Below the pieces are notes generated by a model, which did no database searches, had not been told where the DNA came from, and saw only the letters and a list, made by a program, of their open reading frames with translations. The position numbers and the translations under genes were made by a program. Shown here piece after piece: positions 42,968 to 51,472 of a stretch of 64,000 nucleotides of DNA. Each line of letters begins with the position of its first letter. Position 1 is the first letter of the stretch. This DNA is from Pseudaeromonas aegiceratis (GTDB lineage: Bacteria > Pseudomonadota > Gammaproteobacteria > Enterobacterales > Aeromonadaceae), in contig NZ_CP158016.1 in assembly GCF_046254905.1 (NCBI RefSeq), positions 3,410,001 through 3,474,000 of the forward strand, written 5' to 3'.

Positions 42968-44998
42968 ATGCAAACCGCGATTCGCTTTTTCCTCTACAGC
43001 CTGCTGGCGCTGATCCTGCTGATCTGGATTGGCCTGGGGCTGCTCAACCCCAGCCACCTGCGGGCACCCCTGAGTGCCTGGGTGGAACAGCAGACCGGCC
43101 TGCCCCTGACCATAAACAAGCTGGACTACAACCCCCTCTACCCCAACATAGTGCTGGCGGAAGGGATCAAGCTGGGGGATGTGCTGACGGCGGATAAGAT
43201 CTACCTGGAGGTGGCCGAAGGCTCATGGTTCCAGCGCAGCCTGGTGATCCGCCACCTGGATCTGGTGCGCCCCCGCCTGACCTTGAAAGATGGCCAGAGC
43301 TGGCCCAGCTTCCCCCTGGCCCAGCTGAAGGTGGAGGATCTCAACCTGACGGAGCTGGCCCTCAACTGGCCGGACGGCCAGCTGGGTGGTGTCAGCCTGC
43401 ACCTGGGCAACTGGCAACCGGTGCAGGACGGCCGATGGCAGCCCCTGCAGCAGCTGGGGCTCACCGGCCGCATCGGCCGGCTGCGCTGGCACAACCTGGA
43501 GTTGGCGGATCTGGAGCTGGACGGCCAATGGCAGGCCAACCGCCTGCAGCTGGACCACCTCAGCGGCAAGGGGCTGGACGGCCGCTTCACCCTGCAGCAG
43601 CTCACCTGGGATCCGGCCCAGGCCAGCCTGCAGGCCGCCAGCGCCCGCCTGGAGGGCAACCGGCTGGATCTGGACCATGCTCCCAAGGTGCTGCCGGTGC
43701 AGCAGCTGCAGCTGGGGAAACTGACCCTGGACGACATCAGCCTGTCCCAGGCCAGCGCCCACCGCGCCCTCAACCGCTTCCACGGCCAGCTGGAGCAGCT
43801 CAACTGGCAGGCCGGCCACAATCCCCAGCTGCGCCTCAAGGGCGAGGCCGATGAGCTGGCCTGGGGCAGCCTGTGGCAACTGGAGCAGCCCAAGGGACAG
43901 CTGGAACTCAACGCCGACGACCCCTCGCCATTTCGCCTGGACGCCGGCCTGTGGCAGGGACAGCTGAGCCTGGCCGGCCAGCTGGAGGCCGATGGCCAGA
44001 CCCTGACCCTGGAGCGCCTGAGCCTGGACAAGGGCCGGCTGGAGCTGCCGGCGGACTGGCGTCAGCAGCTGACCGGCTGGCCCAGGGTGCAGCTGCGCCG
44101 CCTGGACGTGGGGCAGCTCAACCTGATCTCGTTTGATGATGCCCTGCCGCTGTCCCTCAAGGGGGGCGAGCTGTTCGCCACGGATCTGTTGCTGGACCAG
44201 CTGGGGCTGCACCGGGCCGGCGAGCGCGCCCGCCTGGAAGCCAGCTGGCTGGAGCTGGCCTATGGCGGCCTGGTGGGACGCCAGGGTGAGCTGGCTGCCG
44301 AATGGCAGGCCGACGACCTCAGGCTCAAGCAGCTCACCACCCAGCTGCAGGGCGGCCAGCTGAACGTCAGCGGCCAATGGAGCCCGGCGGCCGATGGCAA
44401 GCAGGCGTTGCAGCTGAGCTGGCAGCCGGCGGATCTGCAGCAGGTGAGCGCCATTTTGCAGCCCAGCTATCCCTTCGACGGCAAGGGCCAGCTGCAGCTG
44501 GACCTGCAGGCTCAGGGCAACAGCTGGGCCCAGATCGGCAGCAGCCTCAGCGGCCAGGTCAGCCTGACGGTCAACGACGGTTTTCTGGAGGGCATAGCCC
44601 TGGATCAGGCGCTGGACGATCTGCTGCAGCAAAAGACACTGCCGGAACCGACCCCCTGGTCGGCCCTGCTGGGCCAGCTGCCCAAGGGCGACACCGCCTT
44701 CAATCCCAGCCGGTTGCAGCTCACCGCCCAGGACGGCCGGCTGAGCCTGGCGGGCTCCGCCGCCTCCTCCATCACCCACCTGCTGGCCTGGCAGGGGGGC
44801 GTGGATCTGGCCAAGGGGCAGTGGGATCTGCAGTGGGCCCTGCTGGACAGCCACTACTGCCCGGCCCTGACCGCACACCTCAGCGGCCCTCTCGCCGAGC
44901 CCAGCCTGCAAGTGGCCGAGCCCCAGGGCTGTCAGCCATGGCACACCACCCCCGTCACCTATCCGCCCCAGGGGCGACAAAGCAAGTTGAGATCCTGA
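42968..44998 (+). CDS. AsmA-family envelope protein
   Basis: A 676-residue protein with a single N-terminal transmembrane helix (residues ~7-26) and a long beta-rich periplasmic part, dominated by repeating Leu/Gln/Trp/Asp patterns such as LELADLELDGQWQANRLQL. The start (FFLYSLLALILLIWIGLGLL) and the C-terminal AsmA2-like stretch (GSSLSGQVSLTVNDGFLEG) support AsmA-family membership. Relatives such as TamB, YhdP and YicH act in envelope lipid transport. The next gene begins two bases after its stop, indicating coupling. Confidence 0.82.
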   Translation: MQTAIRFFLYSLLALILLIWIGLGLLNPSHLRAPLSAWVEQQTGLPLTINKLDYNPLYPNIVLAEGIKLGDVLTADKIYLEVAEGSWFQRSLVIRHLDLVRPRLTLKDGQSWPSFPLAQLKVEDLNLTELALNWPDGQLGGVSLHLGNWQPVQDGRWQPLQQLGLTGRIGRLRWHNLELADLELDGQWQANRLQLDHLSGKGLDGRFTLQQLTWDPAQASLQAASARLEGNRLDLDHAPKVLPVQQLQLGKLTLDDISLSQASAHRALNRFHGQLEQLNWQAGHNPQLRLKGEADELAWGSLWQLEQPKGQLELNADDPSPFRLDAGLWQGQLSLAGQLEADGQTLTLERLSLDKGRLELPADWRQQLTGWPRVQLRRLDVGQLNLISFDDALPLSLKGGELFATDLLLDQLGLHRAGERARLEASWLELAYGGLVGRQGELAAEWQADDLRLKQLTTQLQGGQLNVSGQWSPAADGKQALQLSWQPADLQQVSAILQPSYPFDGKGQLQLDLQAQGNSWAQIGSSLSGQVSLTVNDGFLEGIALDQALDDLLQQKTLPEPTPWSALLGQLPKGDTAFNPSRLQLTAQDGRLSLAGSAASSITHLLAWQGGVDLAKGQWDLQWALLDSHYCPALTAHLSGPLAEPSLQVAEPQGCQPWHTTPVTYPPQGRQSKLRS

Positions 44999-44999
44999 T

Positions 45000-45662
45000 A
45001 TGGCCGCCAAGCTCCCGCCCTTTCATCTGCACGACTCCCTGCAACGGGGCCAGCTGCTGCGCCTGGTGGAGGGGGAGTACGGCCGCCGTGCCGTGCTGGA
45101 GAACGCCGATTACCGCTGGCTGGAGCTGGACGGCGTGGTGCAGTCGGTGCTGGTGCGCAAGGATCCGCCCCGCCTCTGCCTGCCCCACCAGCAGACGGTG
45201 GCGGAGCTGCTGCCCCCCAAGCTGGCCACCTTCTTGGAGTTGGGTCTGGGGGGCGGCGATCTGACCCGCTGGCTGCGGGCCCGCAACAAGGCCATCCGCC
45301 ACTACTGCGTGGAGCTGGATCCCCTGGTGCTGGAGCTGTATCAGGAATATTTCCAGGCCAACGCCAAGCCCCGCCTCTATCAGGCCGAGGCCCTGGCCTG
45401 GCTGGAGAACTGGCAGCAGCCGGTGGAGGTGGCCCTGGTGGACCTGTTCAGCGGCGACGGCGTGCCCGCCTGCCTGTTCGCCCCCCGCCTCTATGCACGG
45501 CTGGCCAGCTGCGTCACCCAGCGGCTCATCATCAACCTGCCGGCCCGGGACGATGCCGAGAGCCAGGCGCTGCTGGATGTGCTGACGGAGTACTTCATCC
45601 CCGAGGGGGAGCAGAAGGTCAGCGGCTACCGCAACCGCATCCTCTGGGCCAGCCCGCGCTGA
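45000..45662 (+). CDS. Spermidine-synthase-like methyltransferase-fold protein
   Basis: A 220-residue protein with a short N-terminal beta segment and a Rossmann-like domain: LELGLGGGDLTRWL corresponds to the nucleotide loop, followed by YCVELDPLVLELYQEYF and EVALVDLFSGDGVPACLF. This matches the spermidine-synthase superfamily, but the conserved polyamine-binding YHE and DxxxG features of SpeE are not obvious, so the substrate is uncertain. It is coupled to the AsmA-family gene and converges on dtd with a three-base gap. Confidence 0.7.
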   Translation: MAAKLPPFHLHDSLQRGQLLRLVEGEYGRRAVLENADYRWLELDGVVQSVLVRKDPPRLCLPHQQTVAELLPPKLATFLELGLGGGDLTRWLRARNKAIRHYCVELDPLVLELYQEYFQANAKPRLYQAEALAWLENWQQPVEVALVDLFSGDGVPACLFAPRLYARLASCVTQRLIINLPARDDAESQALLDVLTEYFIPEGEQKVSGYRNRILWASPR

Positions 45663-45665
45663 CCT

Positions 45666-46106
45666 CTACACCTGCAGCCAGAAGGTGACCGGGCCGTCGT
45701 TGGTCAGGCTCACCTGCATGTCGGCGGCAAAGCGCCCCGTCTCCACCGTCAACCCCTGCCGCCGGCCCTGCTGGACGAAGTAGTCGTACAGGGATTCGGC
45801 CAGCTCGGGGGCCGCCGCCTTCTCGGCGAAGCTGGGGCGCATGCCCTTGTTGGTCTCGGCCGCCAGGGTGAACTGGGAGACCACCAGCAGGCTGCCGCCG
45901 GCCTGCTGCACGTTGAGGTTCATCTTGCCCTGCTCGTCACCGAACACCCGATAGCCGCTCACCTTGTGCAGCAACCGCTCCGCCAGCGCCTTGTCGTCGC
46001 CCCGCTCCACCCCCAACAGCACCAGCAGGCCGGGACCTATGGCCCCCACCACCTGACCGTCCACCCGCACGCTGGCCTCGCTGACCCGCTGAATCAAGGC
46101 AATCAT
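45666..46106 (-). CDS. dtd: D-aminoacyl-tRNA deacylase
   Basis: A 146-residue enzyme that hydrolyses D-aminoacyl-tRNAs (and glycyl-tRNA-Ala). Signature motifs are VVSQFTLAA, with the cross-dimer element NDGPVTFWLQV at the C-terminus. The start at 46106 gives MIALIQRVSEASV, the normal N-terminus; an upstream in-frame ATG at 46253 would run through the divergent treR start. In E. coli dtd follows yihY; here a trehalose cassette lies between them. Confidence 0.95.
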   Translation of the reverse strand: MIALIQRVSEASVRVDGQVVGAIGPGLLVLLGVERGDDKALAERLLHKVSGYRVFGDEQGKMNLNVQQAGGSLLVVSQFTLAAETNKGMRPSFAEKAAAPELAESLYDYFVQQGRRQGLTVETGRFAADMQVSLTNDGPVTFWLQV

Positions 46107-46240
46107 GCCGTCACCCCCTTCTTGACCAAAGGCCGCATTGTCACCGCTGGGACTCGCCAGGCCAAGGGGCAAGACGCTGCCCCTTGTCCCCATCCGGCAA
46201 CCGGACAACAATAGGCGGTCTCTCATTGCCCCGGGGTCCC

Positions 46241-47191
46241 ATGCACAAGCCACTCACCATTCTGGATATCGCCCGCCTCAGCGGCGTCGGCAAGTCCACC
46301 GTCTCCCGGGTGCTCAACCAGGATCCCAAGGTCAAGGACGAGACCCGGGAGCGGGTCAATGCGGTGATCCGCGAACATGGCTTCGAACCCAGCAAGTCCG
46401 CCCGCTCCATGCGCACCCGCAGCCCGCGGCTCATCGGCATCATAGTCTCGCGGCTGGACTCCGCCTCGGAGAACCGCTCGGTGCGCGGCATCCTGGAGAC
46501 CCTCTACGCCCGTGGCTATGACGCCATGCTGATGGAGAGCGAGTTCAGCCCCGACAAGACGGATGAACACCTGGCCCTGCTGGCCCGCCGTGGGGTGGAC
46601 GGCCTCATCCTGTTTGCCTTCACCGGGCTGGATCTGGACAAGCTGGCCGACTGGCGGGACCGGCTGGTGCTCATCGCCCGCCCCTGGCCAGGCCTGGCCT
46701 CCGTCTGTCACGACGACGAGGGCGCCATCGCCCTCATGCTGCAGCATCTGCTGGCGCAAGGCCTGCGCCACATCGGCTTTGTCGGGGTGCACGCCGAAGA
46801 CGTCACCACCGGCGGACAACGGCTGGCCGGTTACCTGCGAGTCTGTACCGAGCAGGGGCTGGAGCCTCATTACGCCCTCGGTGAGCTGGACTACCAGAGC
46901 GGTTACCAGCTGGCGGCCCGGCTGCTGCAGCCCCAGACCCAGGCTCTGGTCTGCGCCACCGACACCATAGCCCTGGGGGTGGCCAAATACCTGCAGGAGG
47001 TAGGGCGCGCCGATGTGGTGGTCACCGGGGTGGGCAACAACGCCTTGCTGCGCTTCCTGTTCCCCAAGGTGATGTCGGTGGATCTGGGCTACAAGCGGGC
47101 GGGCCATCTGGCAGCCGAGCAGCTGCTGGCACAGATCGAGTCTGGCGCCGCCCCCTGTCAGCTGCAGGCCCCCAGCCAGCTGGTAGAGTAA
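46241..47191 (+). CDS. treR: Trehalose repressor TreR
   Basis: A 316-residue LacI-family repressor with an N-terminal HTH (LTILDIARLSGVGKSTVSRVL, about residues 4-24) and a periplasmic-binding-protein-like effector domain that binds trehalose-6-phosphate. Length matches E. coli TreR (315). Two perfect GGGAACGTTCCC operators follow the gene, in front of treB. Weak ribosome site; the ATG at 46241 is chosen for family agreement over 46184. Confidence 0.93.
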   Translation: MHKPLTILDIARLSGVGKSTVSRVLNQDPKVKDETRERVNAVIREHGFEPSKSARSMRTRSPRLIGIIVSRLDSASENRSVRGILETLYARGYDAMLMESEFSPDKTDEHLALLARRGVDGLILFAFTGLDLDKLADWRDRLVLIARPWPGLASVCHDDEGAIALMLQHLLAQGLRHIGFVGVHAEDVTTGGQRLAGYLRVCTEQGLEPHYALGELDYQSGYQLAARLLQPQTQALVCATDTIALGVAKYLQEVGRADVVVTGVGNNALLRFLFPKVMSVDLGYKRAGHLAAEQLLAQIESGAAPCQLQAPSQLVE

Positions 47192-47202
47192 CCCCCCAGT
47201 CC

Positions 47203-47222
47203 AAATTGTGAGCAGCGCCGCA
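47203..47222 (+). promoter_or_regulatory. Candidate CRP half-site upstream of treB
   Basis: AAATTGTGAGCAGCGCCGCA contains an exact TGTGA half-site, then six bases and CCGCA, a poor second half. Catabolite control of treBC would be expected. Suggestive only. Confidence 0.3.
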
Positions 47223-47226
47223 TTAT

Positions 47227-47238
47227 GGGAACGTTCCC
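47227..47238 (+). promoter_or_regulatory. TreR operator 1
   Basis: Perfect palindrome GGGAACGTTCCC, identical to the E. coli TreR operator core, 92 bases upstream of the treB start. Confidence 0.85.
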
Positions 47239-47284
47239 TTTGCGGTTTTCCCGCAGGATAACCACACTTCGCCCTGTTGATTAT

Positions 47285-47296
47285 GGGAACGTTCCC
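47285..47296 (+). promoter_or_regulatory. TreR operator 2
   Basis: A second GGGAACGTTCCC, again preceded by TTAT, 58 bases downstream of the first and 23 bases before the treB start. Paired operators allow cooperative or looped repression. Confidence 0.85.
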
Positions 47297-47318
47297 CAAA
47301 CCACTGCACCAGGACGCT

Positions 47319-48755
47319 ATGATGAGCAAGTTCAAGCAACAGGAGATCAGTGCGCTGATCGACCGGGTGGGCGGCCCGGAAAATATCGCCACCGTCAGCC
47401 ACTGCCTGACCCGGCTGCGCTTCGTGCTGAAGGCCCCCGAGCGGGCCGATCTGAAGGGCATCGAAGCCCTGTCGGCGGTGAAGGGCTGCTTCACCAATGC
47501 CGGTCAGTTCCAGGTGGTCATCGGCACCGAGGTGGACGAGTTCTACAAGCAGCTGGTGGCCGAACTGGGCATCGGCGAGGCCAGCAAGGAAGAGACCAAG
47601 CAGGTCGCCCGGCAGAACATGAACCTGTTGGAACGGGGCATCTCCCACCTGGCGGAGATCTTCGTGCCCCTGCTGCCGGCCATCATCACCGGCGGTCTGA
47701 TCCTGGGCTTCCGCAACGTGATCGGCGACATCAAGATGTTCGACGGCCACACCCTCACCGAGATCAGCCAGTTCTGGGCCACCGCCCACTCCTTCCTCTG
47801 GCTGCTGGGCGAGGCGATCTTCTTCTTCCTGCCGGTGGGGGTCTGCTGGTCCACGGTGCGCAAGCTCGGCGGCAGCGAGATACTGGGCATAGTGCTGGGG
47901 GTCACCCTGGTGAGCCCGCAGCTGATGAACGCCTACGACATCGGCAAGCAGGCCCCCGAGGTGTGGGACTTCGGCCTGTTCGCCATCCAGAAGGTGGGCT
48001 ATCAGGCCCAGGTGATCCCCGCCATGTTGGCCGGGGTGCTGCTGGCCTTCATTGAAACCCGCCTCAAACGGCTGGTACCGGCCTACCTCTACATGGTGGT
48101 GGTGCCCTTCTGCTCCCTGCTGCTGGCGGTGATCCTGGCCCACAGCCTGATCGGCCCCTTCGGTCGCTGGATCGGTGACGGTGTGGCCTGGGCCGCCAAG
48201 TCCGCCATGACCGGCAGCTTCGCTCCCATCGGCGCCGCCCTGTTCGGCTTCCTGTATGCGCCGCTGGTGATCACCGGGGTGCACCACACCACCAACGCCG
48301 TGGATCTGCAACTGATGCAGAGCATGGGCGGCACCCCCATCTGGCCGCTGATCGCCCTGTCCAACATAGCCCAGGCCTCCGCCGTCATGGGTATCGTCAT
48401 CATCAGCCGCAAGCTGAACGAGCGGGAGATCTCCATTCCGGCGGCCATCTCCGCCTACTTGGGGGTCACGGAACCGGCCATGTACGGCATCAACCTCAAG
48501 TACAAGTTCCCCATGCTGTGCGCCATGATCGGCTCCTGCCTGGCGGCGGTGCTGTGCGGTAGTACCGGCGTACTGGCCAACGGCATCGGGGTGGGCGGTC
48601 TGCCCGGCATCCTCTCCATCCAGCCGCAGTTCTGGGGCATCTACGCCCTGGCCATGCTGATTGCCATCGTGATCCCCATGGGGCTGACCATCCTCGTCTA
48701 CAAACACAAGAAGCTGGGCGTGGCCCCGTCTGCGGAACTTGCAGCCGCCCGCTAA
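47319..48755 (+). CDS. treB: PTS trehalose-specific EIIBC component TreB
   Basis: A 478-residue membrane transporter that imports and phosphorylates trehalose to trehalose-6-phosphate. The IIB domain (~1-90) carries the phosphorylated Cys29 in ATVSHCLTRLRF; the IIC domain (~105-460) contains LPAIITGGLILGFRN and GVTEPAMYGINLKYKFP. There is no IIA domain, so it depends on a separate EIIA-Glc. The start at 47319 (MMSKFKQ) matches E. coli TreB; 47277 would begin inside operator 2. Confidence 0.95.
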   Translation: MMSKFKQQEISALIDRVGGPENIATVSHCLTRLRFVLKAPERADLKGIEALSAVKGCFTNAGQFQVVIGTEVDEFYKQLVAELGIGEASKEETKQVARQNMNLLERGISHLAEIFVPLLPAIITGGLILGFRNVIGDIKMFDGHTLTEISQFWATAHSFLWLLGEAIFFFLPVGVCWSTVRKLGGSEILGIVLGVTLVSPQLMNAYDIGKQAPEVWDFGLFAIQKVGYQAQVIPAMLAGVLLAFIETRLKRLVPAYLYMVVVPFCSLLLAVILAHSLIGPFGRWIGDGVAWAAKSAMTGSFAPIGAALFGFLYAPLVITGVHHTTNAVDLQLMQSMGGTPIWPLIALSNIAQASAVMGIVIISRKLNEREISIPAAISAYLGVTEPAMYGINLKYKFPMLCAMIGSCLAAVLCGSTGVLANGIGVGGLPGILSIQPQFWGIYALAMLIAIVIPMGLTILVYKHKKLGVAPSAELAAAR

Positions 48756-48767
48756 CCAGACAGGTGT

Positions 48768-48794
48768 CCCGGCCTCAGGCCGGGCGCCTTTTTT
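48768..48794 (+). terminator. Hairpin with T run between treB and treC
   Basis: CCCGGCC, TCA loop and GGCCGGG, then CGCC and six T residues. It lies in the 62-base treB-treC gap, so it probably lowers treC expression rather than separating the genes completely. Confidence 0.6.
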
Positions 48795-48817
48795 GGCATT
48801 CAGATACAGAGGTATCC

Positions 48818-50485
48818 ATGACTCATTCTCTCGCGGCGCCCTGGTGGCGCCAGGCCGTCATCTACCAGATCTACCCCAAGAGCTTTCAGGACTCCGGCGC
48901 CAAGGGCACCGGCGACATTCAGGGGATCATACGGCGACTGGACTACCTGAAGCAGTTGGAGGTGGACGCCCTCTGGCTCACCCCCATGTACCGCTCTCCC
49001 CAGGTGGACAACGGCTACGACATCAGCGACTACTACGACATAGACCCCGCCTACGGCACCCTGGCCGACTTTGACGAGCTGCAGCGCCAGGCCCACGCCC
49101 GGGGCATCCGGCTCATCATGGACATAGTGGTCAACCACACCTCCACCGCCCATCCCTGGTTCCAGGACGCCCTGGCGGATCCGGACAGTCCCTACCGGGA
49201 CTATTACATCTGGCGGGACGGTCAGAACGGCGGTCCGCCCAACAACTGGCAATCCAAGTTCGGCGGCAGCGCCTGGCAGCGGGATCCCGCCTCCGGCCAA
49301 TACTACCTGCACCTGTTTGCCACCGAGCAGGCGGATCTCAACTGGGAAAACCCGGCGGTGCGCGACGAGGTGAAGCAGATACTGCAGTTCTGGGCCGCCC
49401 GGGGGGTGGATGGCTTCCGGTTGGATGTCATCAACCTCATCTCCAAGGATCAGCAGTTTCCGGACGATCAGGTCGGCGACGGCCGCCGCTTTTACACCGA
49501 CGGTCCCCGGGTCCACGAGTACCTGCAGGAACTCAGCCGTGAGGCCTTCACCCCCCTGGGCACCATGACGGTGGGCGAGATGTCCTCCACCTCATTGGCC
49601 CACTGCCAGCGCTATTCCGCTGCGGACGGACGTGAGCTTTCCATGGTGTTCAACTTCCACCACCTCAAGGTGGACTACCCGGATGGCGAGAAGTGGCGTC
49701 TGGCACCGCCGGACTATGTGGCCCTGAAGGCACTGTTCAACCAGTGGCAGCAGGGCCTGCACGGCCAGGGCTGGAGCGCCCTGTTCTGGTGTAACCACGA
49801 TCAGCCGCGCATCCTGTCGCGCTTCGGCGACGAAGGACAATACCGGCAGGTCTCGGCCAAGATGCTGGCCACCGCCCTGCATCTGCTGCAGGGCACCCCC
49901 TACATCTATCAGGGGGAAGAGCTGGGCATGGCCAACCCCGGCTACCGCCGCATCGAGGATTACCGGGATGTGGAGAGCCTGAACCTCCATGCCATCAAGC
50001 GGGCCGAGGGCATGGCGGAGGCCGAGATACTGGCGCTGCTGGCGGCCCGCTCCCGGGACAACAGCCGCAGCCCCATGCAGTGGGATGCCGGCCCCAACGC
50101 CGGATTCAGCCAGGGTACCCCCTGGTTGGCCCCGGGCGCCGACTACCTCAGGGTCAACGCCGAGGCCGCCCTGGCCGACCCGGACGGCCTCTTCTACCAC
50201 TACCGGCAGCTGATCCGGCTGCGCAAGCAATACCCGGTGATCGTGGAGGGGGACTATCGGGATCTGGCGCCGGACCATCCCAGCCTCTGGTGCTACGAGC
50301 GCCGCTGGCAGGATCAGCGCCTGCTGGTGGTGAACAACCTGGGGCGGGAGCCGCTGGCCCTGCCGGTGGCCGAGGCAAGCGGCCAGCGGCTTATCGCCAA
50401 CTATGCCGACAGCCCGGCGCAGCCGGGGCCCCATACGCTGCGGCCTTACGAGTCCATCGCCTGGCTGCTGCCGGCGGACGCCTGA
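48818..50485 (+). CDS. treC: Trehalose-6-phosphate hydrolase TreC
   Basis: A 555-residue GH13 enzyme that splits trehalose-6-phosphate into glucose and glucose-6-phosphate. The barrel begins WWRQAVIYQIYPKSF. Catalytic residues are Asp203 (DGFRLDVINLI), Glu254 (TVGEMSST) and Asp328 (NHDQPRI). AGAGGT precedes the ATG at 48818; an earlier frame start at 48764 falls before the terminator. Converges on yihY with a one-base gap. Confidence 0.95.
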   Translation: MTHSLAAPWWRQAVIYQIYPKSFQDSGAKGTGDIQGIIRRLDYLKQLEVDALWLTPMYRSPQVDNGYDISDYYDIDPAYGTLADFDELQRQAHARGIRLIMDIVVNHTSTAHPWFQDALADPDSPYRDYYIWRDGQNGGPPNNWQSKFGGSAWQRDPASGQYYLHLFATEQADLNWENPAVRDEVKQILQFWAARGVDGFRLDVINLISKDQQFPDDQVGDGRRFYTDGPRVHEYLQELSREAFTPLGTMTVGEMSSTSLAHCQRYSAADGRELSMVFNFHHLKVDYPDGEKWRLAPPDYVALKALFNQWQQGLHGQGWSALFWCNHDQPRILSRFGDEGQYRQVSAKMLATALHLLQGTPYIYQGEELGMANPGYRRIEDYRDVESLNLHAIKRAEGMAEAEILALLAARSRDNSRSPMQWDAGPNAGFSQGTPWLAPGADYLRVNAEAALADPDGLFYHYRQLIRLRKQYPVIVEGDYRDLAPDHPSLWCYERRWQDQRLLVVNNLGREPLALPVAEASGQRLIANYADSPAQPGPHTLRPYESIAWLLPADA

Positions 50486-50486
50486 G

Positions 50487-51347
50487 TCAATCCCACTGCG
50501 GACCGTCACCCTGGGCCTGTTCCCCCAGGGTGGCGGTCACCTCCGCCCCCAGCAGCACGATGAGCCAGCTCAGATAGACCCAGACAAACAGGATGGGAAT
50601 GGCCGCCAGGGCGCCGTAGATCAGCTGATACGAGGTGAAATGAGTGATGTAGAAGGCAAAGCCCTTCTTCGCCCCCTCGAACAGCAATGCGGCCGCCAGG
50701 GCACCTATCAGGGCGTGGCGCAGCCGCACCTTGACGTTGGGCACCAGCAGGTAGATGAACAGCATGGCGCAAAACGACAGCAGCAGCGGGAACAGCCCCA
50801 GCAACCGACTCACCACCCCCACCACCAGCTCACCATCAAACAGCCGCAGCGACACCACATAGGAAGTGGCCAGCAGGCTGGCCCCCACCAGCAAGGGGCC
50901 CAGGGTCAGCACCAGCCAGTAGACGGCGATGGTGGTACTCAACCGGCGTTTGCCCCGGCTGCGCCAGATATGATTGAGGTTCTCATCGATGGCCGAAATG
51001 AGCAGCAAGGCCACCACCATCAACGCCAGCAGGCCGAAGGAGGTGGTGCGGGAGGCGTTGCCCACGAAGGTGAGGAGGTAATCGTGGATCACCTCGCCGG
51101 CGGTGGGTACGAAGTTGTTGAACACGAACTGCTCCAGCTGCTGCTGCAGCAGCTCGAAGGTCGGCAGATAGGCCAGCACGGCAAATACCACCGCCACCAG
51201 GGGGACCAGGGAGAGCAGGGTGACATAGGCCAGGTGACCGGCCAGCACGGGTAACCTGTCCTCCCGGCTGCGCCGCAGGAAACAGCGCAGCAACGGCAGG
51301 AGACGGTGACACGAATTCAGGCACTTGGCCACAGGGGGGACGGACAC
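50487..51347 (-). CDS. yihY: YihY/BrkB-family inner membrane protein
   Basis: A 286-residue membrane protein with about six spans. Characteristic pieces are LAGHLAYVTLLSLVPLVAVVFAV, LNHIWRSRGKRR and a C-terminal QLIYGALAAIPILFVWVYLSW. The E. coli homologue (formerly called Rbn) is not itself RNase BN; function is unsettled. It lies upstream of dtd on the same strand, as in E. coli, but 4.4 kb away because treRBC sits between. No terminator is seen between it and treC. Confidence 0.88.
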   Translation of the reverse strand: MSVPPVAKCLNSCHRLLPLLRCFLRRSREDRLPVLAGHLAYVTLLSLVPLVAVVFAVLAYLPTFELLQQQLEQFVFNNFVPTAGEVIHDYLLTFVGNASRTTSFGLLALMVVALLLISAIDENLNHIWRSRGKRRLSTTIAVYWLVLTLGPLLVGASLLATSYVVSLRLFDGELVVGVVSRLLGLFPLLLSFCAMLFIYLLVPNVKVRLRHALIGALAAALLFEGAKKGFAFYITHFTSYQLIYGALAAIPILFVWVYLSWLIVLLGAEVTATLGEQAQGDGPQWD

Positions 51348-51424
51348 GGCGGGGCTCCCATGATGGACTCGAGTGAGCGGATCATGGCAGCAAACGGCGA
51401 CGGATTCTAGCGGATGGATGCCAG

Positions 51425-51456
51425 ATAAAAGAACCCCCGCACTATGGCGGGGGTTC
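51425..51456 (-). terminator. Terminator after typA
   Basis: GAACCCCCGC, a six-base loop and GCGGGGGTTC. On the minus strand it is followed by TTTTAT. It lies 17 bases after the typA stop and ahead of the yihY promoter region. Confidence 0.75.
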
Positions 51457-51472
51457 TCGAGGGGCGTTGGAC

